Numbered from the stretch's first letter, positions 1-9,132 are shown. The stretch: DNA of 12,500 bases from Stramonita haemastoma (GCA_030674155.1 CM060328.1:43391771-43404270); one strand, 5' to 3'. Numbers and translations: made by a program. Notes: generated from the sequence alone by a model not told the origin.

Positions 1-109
1 CTGCTGTCTCTGTCTCCTTCATTGACTCGCATGTGCACAGAAAGAGAAAGGGGAGAGATAGACGAAAAGATACCCACTCACCCACCCAACCACACACACA
101 CATAACCAC

Positions 110-130
110 AGAAGAGAGACAGAGACAGAG

Positions 131-165
<35 letters not shown>

Positions 166-256
166 AACAGAGACAGAGAGACAGAGACAGAGAGAGACAG
201 AGACAGAGAGAGAGAGAGAGACAGAGAGAGAGAGGAAGAGAGACAGGAGAGAGAGA

Positions 257-289
<33 letters not shown>

Positions 290-311
290 ACAGACAGACA
301 GACAGACAGAG
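110..311. repeat. GA microsatellite passing into CAGA tetranucleotide array
   Basis: The plus strand is an interrupted (GA)n tract with scattered ACAGA variants from about 110 to 256. It turns into an almost clean (CAGA)n array up to about 311. The open frames crossing it (Arg/Glu/Gln-rich on plus, Ser/Leu-rich on minus) are translated repeat. The order AG then CAGA recurs elsewhere in this window. Confidence 0.95.
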
Positions 312-537
312 ATCACACAAAGAAAGATAATGACCTTCCTCTGTACTCCTTTCATGAACCATCGTTATACACAAACAACCACAGTATCTTTTTCTTCTAC
401 GTTTATGGCAACCCATTGATCTAAAAAATTGGAAATAACACCCAGACATGCCCAAAATATCCTGAGGCCGTCCTGAAGAAAGAACAATCTCTAAATCTAC
501 GAACTTTTTTTTTTCTTCTTGTCTTCCTGAGACGTAA
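312..537. other. Unannotated spacer
   Basis: Mixed-composition DNA with a short T-rich stretch near 505-525. I see no coding region, RNA gene or repeat I recognise. Confidence 0.5.
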
Positions 538-560
538 GGGTGGGGTGGGGTGGGATGGGG
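538..560 (+). other. G-quadruplex-type G-rich tract
   Basis: Five runs of three or four G are separated by single T or AT spacers, which satisfies the usual four-run G-quadruplex motif on the plus strand. G-rich sequence continues more loosely to about 589. Folding is inferred from sequence only. Confidence 0.6.
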
Positions 561-599
561 TGGAGGCAGGAAGAAGTGGGTGGGGTGGGCTGTCATTCC

Positions 600-818
600 T
601 TGATTTACTGTTGTTCTGTCCTGGTTTCAATTTGTTGTTGGTTTTGTGAATCGTGGGGGATCCCAAAGCGACCGTTGTTATATTTGTTGGCGTTTGTTTG
701 GATTTATTTTTGTTTGTATGTTTGTTTGTTTTTTTGTTTCTTGATTTGTTGATTTGCTTGTTTTTTCTTGTTGTTGTTAAAAGTTAGGCCAACGGAAGGA
801 GGGGGGGGGGGGGGGGGG
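600..818. repeat. T/G-rich low-complexity DNA ending in an 18-base poly-G run
   Basis: From about 690 to 778 the sequence is a degenerate GTTT/GTT repeat. At 801-818 there is an uninterrupted run of 18 G, one of several unusually long G or C homopolymers in the window. No gene is supported. Confidence 0.75.
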
Positions 819-881
819 TTGGAGGAGGGGAGTAGAGTCATAATTTATCTCGAATCCAGACTGGGCGAAGAAAGGTAGAAC

Positions 882-1235
882 ATTTATTTATTTTATTTAT
901 TCTTTTATATCAAGGATAACAGAATAAGCAATCATGTGCTTTTTTTCATCCGGTCCCCGTGTGTATGCAGTTTTTGTAAATATTGTCATCTGTTCCCACC
1001 GGCACACGATGGCCTACTCTTACGAAAAGCGGAACAGGATTTAACGTGTGCGCAAGATGTTCTGCGTGCGTTCGCACACGGGGCCTCGGTTTAAAGTCTC
1101 ATCCGAAGGACTTTTGGGGAGAGTGGAGTCAGCACTGATGTTAACTCCAGGAGAAAAATTTCCTCGACCGGACTCGAACCCGGGTCGTCAAATTGCCAGC
1201 GCAATATTCTGACCACTAGGCTATCCGTCCCCCAT
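882..1235 (-). mobile_element. Full-length tRNA-derived SINE, copy 1
   Basis: Read on the minus strand, the element begins at its right end with a tRNA-like head (about 1165-1230). A body of about 250 bases follows, then an A/T-rich tail of ATTTA-type units at 882-900. The head carries a Pol III A box (TAGCCTAGTGG) and B box (GGTTCGAGTCC). Copy 2 at 2886-3236 matches it over nearly the whole length, which shows that this is a dispersed repeat. Relative to copy 2 it has about seven extra bases near 1025-1031. The body motif around 1080-1110 (minus strand GGATGAGAC, then AAACCGAGGCCCCGTGTG) resembles a conserved central domain of some invertebrate tRNA SINEs. I recall that resemblance and have not checked it. 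The T-arm pairing looks decayed, so this is not a functional tRNA gene. No clear target-site duplication was found. Confidence 0.88.
1170..1223 (-). promoter_or_regulatory. Internal Pol III promoter (A and B boxes) of SINE copy 1
   Basis: The A box lies at 1213-1223 (minus strand TAGCCTAGTGG) and the B box at 1170-1180 (GGTTCGAGTCC). Both fit tRNA-gene consensus closely, and their spacing is normal for a tRNA-like promoter. Such promoters drive SINE transcription in the RNA polymerase III system. Activity of this copy is not known. Confidence 0.8.
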
Positions 1236-1637
1236 GTGCAGTGTAGGTGTAGTCATACTCGGAGGGGTATTTAGAAAAGAGATGTTTGGTTTAAATCCAT
1301 AAAATAATGCACAACCAGCTAGTTCAAAGAGATTTTAGGTGGAGGACGCCTTAAATCCATAAACCCAGAGGTGAGGAGGGGAGAGATATTTGACCTTCTC
1401 CACCATTGAGGGATGAAGAGAGAGGAGAACTGAGCAACACAGTTTAACCCGAGAATGTAACGGGAGGGGGGGGGGGGATGATAGAGTAGAAAGGTAGGAA
1501 GAAAGAGTGGGGGATGGGCACAAAGGAAGAGATATTTAGGTTGTTGAAACGCATATAAGTGCACTTCAAAAGATAAACGAGTTTTTTAATTAAAGTTTGT
1601 TTGTGGAGTCCTTCATGGATGGCAAGCTAAATTCATT
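1236..1637. other. Unannotated spacer with a 12-base poly-G run
   Basis: Purine-rich DNA on the plus strand, with a 12-G homopolymer at 1466-1477. A minus-strand open frame of about 80 codons here is Pro/Leu/Ser-rich because of the purine bias, and I see nothing to support it as a gene. Confidence 0.5.
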
Positions 1638-1908
<271 letters not shown>

Positions 1909-1955
1909 TCACCTTTTAACTGTAGCTGTAATCCATACTGTTACGAAAAAAAAAA

Positions 1956-2105
1956 AGATTCTGTACATCAGTAGATGTACCTAGCTGCCCTGAATACTAC
2001 GTATGTACCGTACACTGTCGGAAGCAACAGCAGTGGATCTATCCTCCAACCTTACAGTGTGGGCCACAGCAAAAGTTCAGAGTGTGTCTGAAGAAATGGC
2101 CGTAG
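1956..2105 (+). other. Short cysteine-rich open frame, status uncertain
   Basis: The frame that opens after an 11-A run (1946-1956) stays open for 49 codons to a TAG at 2103-2105. It holds six cysteines with spacing C-x7-C-x5-C-x3-C-x13-C-x8-C and ends in a basic, Trp-containing tail. That spacing matches no cysteine-rich domain I can name. There is no ATG in frame and no clear splice acceptor. The other two plus frames are also open over much of this stretch, which weakens the case. An eroded exon, a repeat fragment and chance are all possible. Confidence 0.15.
1963..1980. other. Small perfect inverted repeat
   Basis: Six-base arms GTACAT and ATGTAC flank a six-base loop. It lies inside the short open frame at 1956-2105. 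No function is implied. Confidence 0.6.
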
Positions 2106-2174
2106 GCCAAGAACGAAGAGTAGGTCAGTACGTCTAAGACAGTTGGAATTAATGGAATTAGAGAGGCGAGGGGA

Positions 2175-2189
2175 GGGGGGGGGGGGGGG
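2175..2189. repeat. 15-base poly-G run
   Basis: An uninterrupted run of 15 G follows a G/A-rich lead-in. The flanks (2106-2174 and 2190-2356) show no recognisable gene. Confidence 0.9.
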
Positions 2190-2356
2190 ACTGGCACACC
2201 AAATGAGAGGGATGCAGACTTTATACTTCAAGGTACTGTACGTGTCTGTGGGCTGGTACCAAACCCGGGAAAAGTGAAAAGAGTTATTGCCTTAAAGACG
2301 AATAACCAGCTGCGGTTAGTGGTTTACTTCATTCGTTGTTTGAGAATTTGCGCTTC

Positions 2357-2435
<79 letters not shown>

Positions 2436-2598
2436 AGTTGTTGCTACACAATAACGACTTCTGCTACTACTTCTACTACTACTACTACTACTACTACTAC
2501 TGCTACTGCTACTACTATACTACTACTACTAACTACTACTACTATTCTGCTGCTGCTGCTGCTGCTGCTGCGTGCTGCTGCTGCTGCTGCTTTTTGTG
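2357..2598. repeat. Compound trinucleotide array TTG / CTG / CTA / CTG
   Basis: About 18 TTG units (2357-2412) pass into CTG units (2413-2436). After a short break come CTA/CTG mixed units (about 2460-2545) and two more CTG blocks (about 2545-2592), then T-rich DNA. Depending on frame, the plus strand would encode runs of Cys, Leu, Val/Ala or Thr/Tyr. The minus strand CAG/CAA frame would encode polyglutamine, but a TAG sits two codons upstream. CTG/CAG blocks form hairpins and tend to be unstable. I read this as a simple repeat, not protein. Confidence 0.95.
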
Positions 2599-2683
2599 TT
2601 TTTTGTTGTTGTTGTCCTTTCTCATTTTTCCGACAGTGTCTGGCTACGTTTTAGTTGTGTTTTTTTGTCTTTATATTACCTAA

Positions 2684-2911
2684 TTCGTTTTTCTGATTAT
2701 CTGTTGTCTTGTATTTGATCAACATGACTATCATCCAGCCATCTTGAGGAAACACATCCATAAGCTTAAAGACCTAGACCTAGAAACAGAGACCAAAGAA
2801 TGCTTGCTGCCCAGGCCAACCTTAGACCCCAGAAAAAAGTTGCAAAAACTTGAATCCAGACTAGACACATTCTTTCAGTACCTGCTTTTATTTTTATTTA
2901 GTTTATTTTAG
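2684..2911 (+). CDS. Possible exon or coding relic, unknown function
   Basis: A plus-strand frame runs 75 codons from just after a TAA (2681-2683) to a TAG at 2909-2911. It has no usable ATG near its 5' end. The core from about 2717 to 2884 has coding-like composition: it is rich in Lys, Leu, Asp, Glu and Arg, low in simple sequence, and free of the repeat bias seen elsewhere. It would form a charged, probably helical segment (residues include HPAILRKHIHKLKDL and later RKKLQKLESRLDTFF). The first ten or so codons are hydrophobic and T-rich, and could be intron if the exon begins nearer 2715. The 3' end runs into the tail of SINE copy 2. I do not recognise the family. A host exon, a transposon-protein fragment and a chance open frame are all possible. 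Confidence 0.22.
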   Translation, partial: FVFLIICCLVFDQHDYHPAILRKHIHKLKDLDLETETKECLLPRPTLDPRKKLQKLESRLDTFFQYLLLFLFSLF

Positions 2912-3236
2912 TTTATTCTTTTATATCGAGGATAATAGGATAAGCACTCTTGCGCTTTTTTACATCCAGTCCCTGTGTGTATGCAGTTGTGTAAATGTCA
3001 TCTGTTCCCACCGGCACACTATGGCCTACTCTTACGGAATAGGATTTAACGTGTGCGCAAGATGTTCTGCGTGCGTTCACACACGGGGCCTCGGTTTATA
3101 GTCTCATCCGAAGGACTTTGGGGGATGAGTGGAGTCAGCACTGATGTTAACTCCAGGAGAAAAATCTCCTCGAACGGGAATCGAACCCCGGTCGTCAAAT
3201 TGCGAGCGCAATGTTCTGACCACTAGGCTATCCCGT
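2886..3236 (-). mobile_element. Full-length tRNA-derived SINE, copy 2
   Basis: Organisation and orientation match copy 1: tRNA-like head at the right end (about 3172-3236), conserved body, and A/T-rich tail of TTTTA/TTTAG units at 2886-2927. Hand alignment shows only scattered substitutions and one indel of about seven bases in the middle. The A box is at 3220-3230 and the B box at 3177-3187 (minus strand GGTTCGATTCC). The body hairpin described in the findings is present at 3050-3085. A plus-strand open frame crossing the element into the tetranucleotide array is incidental. Confidence 0.88.
3177..3230 (-). promoter_or_regulatory. Internal Pol III promoter (A and B boxes) of SINE copy 2
   Basis: The A box (minus strand TAGCCTAGTGG, 3220-3230) is identical to that of copy 1. 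The B box (GGTTCGATTCC, 3177-3187) differs at one base, at the variable consensus position. Both keep tRNA-type consensus. Confidence 0.8.
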
Positions 3237-3285
3237 CATCTTGAATATGCGCAATGGGATACGTCCATGCCCAGAAACAGGGTTG

Positions 3286-3297
3286 ACTATCTATTTA

Positions 3298-3332
<35 letters not shown>

Positions 3333-3397
3333 GCCTGTCTGCTGCCTGCTGCCTGCCTGCTGCCTGCCTACTACCTACCTACCTACCTACCTCCTAC

Positions 3398-3467
<70 letters not shown>

Positions 3468-3492
3468 GACTATCTATCTATCTGTCTGTCTG
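3286..3492. repeat. Graded tetranucleotide array CTGT / CTGC / CTAC / CTAT
   Basis: Blocks follow one another with single-base changes of the unit: CTGT (about 3299-3332), CTGC (to about 3369), CTAC (to about 3397), then about 17 CTAT units with one CTGA variant, and a short return to CTGT at the end. The cysteine/leucine/tyrosine open frames here are repeat translations. Confidence 0.95.
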
Positions 3493-3675
3493 ATACTACA
3501 TCCTAGTAAGCCATCCTCCAAGTAAGCATTTAATCTGATATGCTTTTCTTCAGATAAACCGTTTTTTGAGCAAATTCATATTTTCATCCCAATTAATCAG
3601 CATTCTAGACGCATTCTAGCCCACAAAACTGTCTGTTTAGCCATGTGCTCATGTCATGCGGAACAGAGCCATCAG
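3493..3675. other. Unannotated spacer
   Basis: A/T-rich, apparently unique sequence. It contains an internal echo, CATTCTAGAC followed closely by CATTCTAGCC (3600-3622). No gene is seen. Confidence 0.45.
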
Positions 3676-3740
3676 CAAGTCAAGTCAAAGTCAAGTCAAA
3701 AACACTTAATCATCCCCGAAGGGCAGTTACAATAGAGATC
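3676..3740 (-). mobile_element. 3' end of a LINE (or LINE-mobilised SINE) with CAAGT-type tail
   Basis: On the minus strand the sequence reads TTGTAACTGCCCTTCGGGGA, then ATTAAGTG, then a tail of GACTT units (3676-3698 on plus as CAAGT). A GC-rich CCC-TTC-GGG mini-hairpin (3715-3723), a TAAG/TAAA-like segment and a short tandem tail are typical of the 3' ends of CR1/L2/Jockey-like non-LTR elements that I recall from invertebrate genomes. The 5' limit cannot be placed and may lie anywhere in 3741-4237. Confidence 0.55.
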
Positions 3741-4237
3741 AGCAGCAGTAGGCAGTCCTTTCTTGTTGTAGTTGTATTTACGTCCCAGCGGAGATTCCCG
3801 ATTAAGGGACTAGCAAGCTGCTAAAAATAGGGTTCCAGTCAGGACTACCAAGATGGTAGCATCTGGGTCTGGTGATGGCTTCGAAAGTGACTAACTGATG
3901 AGTTACCCTTAAGTAAGCCAATACAATAACACGTGTAGGCAATAACTAGGTTTAAAGTTCAACAAGGACTAGATTAAGTGACGAATTTATTTGAGCTCCT
4001 ACTATACCATTATGCGGGCAGGCTCAAGATGAGATTATAAACATTTGTGTTGATTGAATATCTTGCACAAATGAAAATCACACCCGCCTTCTGTGGGCAA
4101 AACTCCGGTAACGGTGGAGGGTATGGATGTGAACAACACACCCAGCATGCCACATGCATGTTGTAAGACCGCCAGTGTTATGGCACCACACTACGGTATT
4201 ATCAACAGAAAGACGACAAAACTACTATGACGATGAA
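3741..4237. other. Unannotated, possibly upstream body of the element ending at 3676
   Basis: Complex, non-repetitive DNA with no long open frame and no Pol III boxes that I can see on either strand. It could be retroelement body or unique sequence. Confidence 0.4.
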
Positions 4238-4520
<283 letters not shown>

Positions 4521-4900
4521 TTATTCTTTATAGAGACTGATATTAGTGCAGGATTTGAATCCTTTCCGAATAAAAAGCACGTACTGGAAAAAACACCCCG
4601 AAAAAAAACGAACCCCTTTTACACCACACCCATACCATTCCTCCTTTTGAAAAGCTCACAGCATAAGATTTACAAAGCCTGGGTTTCACATTTACCACTC
4701 CGGACTGGAAATAACCACAGTTGAGCTTAACCGTCGACATCACTTCCGCGATTTTACCGGTGACACTGACAGTCCCTGGACAATGGTGTCTAGAGAGGGG
4801 GAGTGCCGTATAACAGTACCCTGACATCCCCGGCACCGCTAGAATGACTGGAACAACTGAATACAAGAGGCTGGGCAGCAAGAGTGCCGTTTTCCTTCTG
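4521..4900. other. Complex sequence with an unsupported minus-strand open frame
   Basis: Apparently unique DNA. A minus-strand frame of 112 codons (4543-4881) begins with a hydrophobic stretch. Its middle part, roughly 4640-4830, has reasonable amino-acid composition. I recognise no domain and no splice sites, and its C-terminal part comes from A-rich DNA, so I do not call it a gene. Confidence 0.35.
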
Positions 4901-5291
<391 letters not shown>

Positions 5292-5377
5292 TGTCCCTTA
5301 CAGAACTCGGTTACAAATACTTCTTTCAAAGGCGATTCTGGGATTCAATGAGCTCCCTCTCATACCCCTCCCTCCCA

Positions 5378-5578
5378 ATTCTTTTAAGATAATTGTCCCC
5401 TGCGGTCAGCCAGATCACACAACTATAAGTCGACTTTCAAAGCTGAACTGGAGAAGACAAAAACAGATCAGCCATTCAGTCTTTCCCAGGAATCAGGATC
5501 CGAGTTTGATATTTGGCAAGCTTCAGGGACAGTGTGTAACATATCTGCTGGCCTTTGCTTTTGACAAATAACATGAGT
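5378..5578. repeat. Unknown ~200-bp dispersed repeat, copy A
   Basis: This stretch matches 6498-6689 in the same orientation, with few substitutions and two small indels (about 8-10 bases near 5450 and two bases near 5541). Shared blocks include AAGTCGACTTT, GGATCCGAGTTTGATA and GGCAAGCTTCAGGGACAGTG. It has no open frame, Pol III box or terminal inverted repeat that I can see. Its right end (AACATGAGT) runs directly into the 40-bp minisatellite. It may be a non-autonomous transposon or a local segmental duplication. Confidence 0.8.
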
Positions 5579-5840
5579 GGGTTCTTTTTCTTTCATCTTC
5601 GTTCGTGACATACATAACATGTGTGGTTTTGTTCATCTTTGCTTATGGCATACATAGCACGGGTGGTTTTGTTCATCTTTGCTTATGGCATACATAGCAC
5701 GGGTGGTTTTGTTCATCTTTGCTTATGGCATACATAACACGGGTGGTTTTGTTCATCTTTGCTTATGGCATACATAACACGGGTGGTTTTGTTCATCTTT
5801 GCTTATGACAGACATAGCACGAGGTTATGTCATCTTATTC
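5561..5840. repeat. 40-bp minisatellite, about 5 good units plus worn edges
   Basis: Units start at 5601, 5641, 5681, 5721 and 5761, each 40 bases long, containing GGTTTTGTTCATC and TTATGGCATACATA. The three middle units are nearly identical. The first (5601) and the trailing unit (5801-5840) are more diverged, and 5561-5600 looks like a very worn unit overlapping the end of repeat copy A. There are no unique spacers, so this is not a CRISPR array. Confidence 0.93.
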
Positions 5841-6497
5841 TATATTTAATGGTCTTCAGAATGACCGGTTTTGTGGTGGACTGGTTTACGCTATTTTGAA
5901 CAAACAGGTCCTATTGGGTAAATCAAATTTAATTCCTCTACAGTTAAGCAAAGGATTGGGTAACATGACTTTAGCCTTGTGTGTGTTCAAATCTGTTTAC
6001 CTCCCTTATCCAGATATCACAGTAAAACCCTAGATCTTAAACCCAAAGAGCTCCGTCCACAAGATAGACGATGTATCGGTGTTTATATCCGTTTTCCCCT
6101 CGTGCTTATTTTCCCTCTTCAAAACTGAATGTAGATCTCATCTGTGTGAGTGACTGATGATTCTTGCTCGCTCCAAATCTATTTCGCGCTGATAAGTTTT
6201 GCTGGCTCCAAATGTATTCCTCGTCTGTGCGAGAGAACGATCTATATATCCTCCCCCCCCCCCTTTTTTTTAAAGTAGAAGTCAGAGAGGGATATGAGAC
6301 GCGGCTGGTACAGTTTAGTATTGGGGTGCGGGTGGGGTGGGGGGGGGGGGGGTGCTCTGGTCAGTGAGGTCGTAGGCACATCAATTCCAGTTTGGAAGAA
6401 CAGTACCAATAAGTAAAGTCGTGAGAGAAAATGAGAAAATACTCTGAGGTGTACTGTTTACTACACGCGGGACGGGTATGAAGAGATGACTGTGTAG
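5841..6497. other. Unannotated spacer with poly-C and poly-G runs
   Basis: Mostly unique DNA. It contains an 11-C run at 6253-6263 followed by T8, and a 14-G run at 6339-6352. A weak two-copy echo of about 35 bases lies around GCTCCAAAT at 6170 and 6205. Short plus-strand open frames (for example 5827-6033) show no recognisable domain. Confidence 0.45.
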
Positions 6498-6689
6498 ATT
6501 CTTCTGAGATAATTACCCCCTGCGTTAACCAGATCACACAACTGTAAGTCGACTTTGAAAGCTGAACTGAAGGCCAGATCAGCCATTCAGTCTGTCCCAG
6601 GAATCAGGATCCGAGTTTGATACTTGGCAAGCTTCAGGGACAGTGTGTAACATCTGCTGGCCTTTGCTTTTGACAGATATAACATGAGT
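6498..6689. repeat. Unknown ~200-bp dispersed repeat, copy B
   Basis: This is the second copy of the element at 5378-5578, same orientation, starting about 1.12 kb further on. Similarity begins at ATTCTTCTGAGATAATT and ends at AACATGAGT, after which the sequence becomes A/T-rich (6690-6712) with no minisatellite. Confidence 0.8.
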
Positions 6690-7504
6690 TATATTTAATA
6701 TATAATTATAAAACATACTTCTGCCTGAGGATAGGAAGTGTTGATGATGTTGACAGTGTGGCCTGTGGGCTAAACAAGAATCAGTGTGGGAGGGGGCAGG
6801 CAGAAGGGAGCCGAAAGCAGAAATACCCCCGCCTAGGAAAGCGAGGAGGTGTCCACAGGTGACCCGACAAAACATCTTCAGGAGAACGCCGAAGGTTCAA
6901 GGAACCGAGTCCAAGTTATACAGAAACAGCACAACTCCTCTCCTCCGAGCTTTCCTGAAGTCCTGCTTATTCCTTGTACATAATAAAAACAAGGGTGTGG
7001 AAGTGCGAATGAATGAGTGCGCGCGTTGAGCTGTAAGAAACATTGATTGAAATTTGAGATTATCATGACCTTTTTTCAGTACAAGTTTAGGTTCGGGCAG
7101 GAGCTCCAGGATTTACCAAAAGGATAAGTGAGACCATTAACGTTGTAAACATCCCCTGATATGCAAATCTCCCAGAGTCGGGTGACTGTTACGATATGGC
7201 ACGGCTATACCCTGCTCGTTTTGTAAAATATTTTCGGATTTGTATCTCAGATTCAACAATTCTTTTTCAAACCCAGCCTTGGTGAATACGTTTGTCTGAC
7301 ACAGCTATTAAAATTTTGAGGTAGATATAAAGCGAAGAGTGAAACCGGCATTTATAAGTCTTACGTGCGCTATATATCTTTAAAAAAGCGGAAGCTTAAG
7401 ACTTAAAAGCCTCCCTTACCCCATCACTCTCTTACCGCTATCCCTCATTCGCTTGAATCCTCTCCCCTTTGCTTCTCATTCCTGGATAAACATTTCTGAA
7501 AAAG
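6690..7504. other. Longest stretch of apparently unique sequence
   Basis: Over 800 bases without obvious tandem repeats. Open frames on both strands at about 6580-7066 overlap one another and have no recognisable domain or flanking splice signals. I see no RNA gene. It could be ordinary intronic or intergenic DNA. Confidence 0.45.
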
Positions 7505-7640
7505 TATGCATTCAATGCCCACTTTATGGTTAAAAAACTTGTGTATTCAATGTTTCACTTTATGTTTCAAAAACTTGCGCATACAATGCCCTCTTTATAT
7601 TTCAAAAACTTGTGTATTCAATGTGCACTTTATTTTTTAA
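7505..7640. repeat. Four-unit ~35-bp tandem repeat
   Basis: Units start at about 7505, 7540, 7576 and 7611. They share ATTCAATG or ATACAATG, then CTTTAT, then AAAAACT. The last is truncated at its 3' end. Units differ by several substitutions, so the array is not recent. Confidence 0.85.
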
Positions 7641-7647
7641 TCATCGT

Positions 7648-7678
7648 GGGGGGTGGGGTGGGGGGGAGGGGGGGGGGG
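7648..7678 (+). other. G-quadruplex-type G-rich tract
   Basis: Runs of 6, 4, 7 and 11 G are separated by single T or A bases. This is an extreme G-run cluster and satisfies the G-quadruplex motif. Confidence 0.7.
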
Positions 7679-7868
7679 CTCTGCCTATAATCTCCCATAT
7701 CACATCACTGCACAAACATTGCACCAGGACTGTATCCAATGGATTTCTGTGTTCCCTTGCCTTATCAGTAGTTGTTATCATCTAATGGCGGAAGGGTTAC
7801 CTGCTGGAATGCTGCAGTGTTTGCACATTACATAACGTTGTAGCCCCTTTTTGCTAACTCTACGCCAT

Positions 7869-8384
<516 letters not shown>

Positions 8385-8472
8385 ACTGACCAAAGAGAAC
8401 GACGTTTTACGTTACCAATCACTTGCTTTGTTATGGTACCAGTCAGTAGAAACATTAACGGTAAAATAAATA

Positions 8473-8477
<5 letters not shown>

Positions 8478-8540
<63 letters not shown>

Positions 8541-8567
8541 TATATATATAATATATATATATATATA
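8478..8567. repeat. 27-base poly-A followed by TA microsatellite
   Basis: An A-run at 8478-8504 passes directly into (TA)n with two slips (near 8536 and 8550). A poly-A can be a retroposon tail, but I could not identify an element body to its left, where only the CT array and about 95 unremarkable bases lie. Confidence 0.9.
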
Positions 8568-8840
8568 ACAGACCATTAAACAGTGACCATCTCCTGTGAA
8601 CCAGAGAACCTTCGATCATTAAAGCTGTACAGACTAATGGACCGACTATGACAGTCGGGTTGTCAAACGAGCTCGCTAGGCAGATGCATGCACCTGTCGA
8701 GCTAAACACAGCCTCCTCCTGTTCCTCTATGCCTGTCATTATGATGATAATATTATTATAAGGTTGATATGAAGAAAGACGACCCGGAGGCCACTGCTGA
8801 TTTGTCGGTCTCGTGGGATCTACTTTACATTTATCAGACA
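8568..8840. other. Unannotated spacer with a small hairpin
   Basis: Apparently unique DNA. A perfect inverted repeat CCGACT / AGTCGG lies at 8642-8658 with a five-base loop. The minus-strand open frame at 8476-8841 includes the TA and poly-A repeats and is not supported as a gene. Confidence 0.45.
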
Positions 8841-9056
8841 TTGGAGAAGGGAAAGGGAAGGAGGGAGATGTGGAGGGAACGAGAGAGAGAGAGAGAATGA
8901 GGGAGGGAGAGGGAGAGATAGGAGAGAGAGCGGGAGGGAGAGGAGAGATAGGAGAGAGAGCGGGAGGGAGAGGGAGAGATAGAGAGAGGAGAGAGAGGGA
9001 GGTAGGGAGGGAGAGAGGGAGAGAGAGAGGGAGGGAGAGGGAGGGAGGGAGGGGGG
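8841..9056. repeat. Purine tract with exact 30-bp duplication and G-quadruplex motif
   Basis: The plus strand is almost all G and A. Positions 8911-8940 and 8941-8970 are near-identical 30-base units, with a partial third. At 9029-9056, six G-runs of three or more are separated by A or AGA, forming a G-quadruplex-type motif. The Arg/Glu/Gly open frame is repeat translation. Confidence 0.9.
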
Positions 9057-9130
9057 ATTTGATTTGATTTGATTTATTCTTTTATATCGAGGATAACGGA
9101 ATAAGCTCTCCTGTGCTTTTTACATCCAGT

Positions 9131-9132
<2 letters not shown>
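9057..9132 (-). mobile_element. 5'-truncated SINE, copy 3
   Basis: Only the 3' part of the SINE family of copies 1 and 2 is present. Three ATTTG tail units (9057-9071) are followed by TATTCTTTTATATCGAGGAT and by the body up to CATCCAGTCC at 9132. At that point the family sequence stops and (AG)n begins without a spacer. On its other side lies the purine tract, so the fragment sits inside GA-rich DNA. Confidence 0.85.

Noticed and set aside
1165..1230. A functional tRNA gene on the minus strand (also 3172-3236)
   Set aside because: The promoter boxes are good, but T-arm pairing is broken and both copies continue into the same SINE body.
2357..2436. Polyglutamine-encoding CAG/CAA tract on the minus strand
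   Set aside because: A TAG lies two codons upstream of the tract in that frame and there is no flanking coding sequence.
4543..4881. 112-codon minus-strand open frame as a gene
   Set aside because: No recognisable domain, an A-rich-derived C-terminal part, and no splice or promoter evidence. It stays only as a remark.
5561..5840. Regular 40-bp repeats as a possible CRISPR array
   Set aside because: The repeat units adjoin each other with no unique spacers, and the context is eukaryotic.
5827..6033. 68-codon plus-strand frame
   Set aside because: It starts inside the worn end of the minisatellite and has no recognisable features.
6579..7066. Overlapping open frames on both strands
   Set aside because: They contradict each other, partly overlap dispersed repeat copy B, and show no domain or splice signals.
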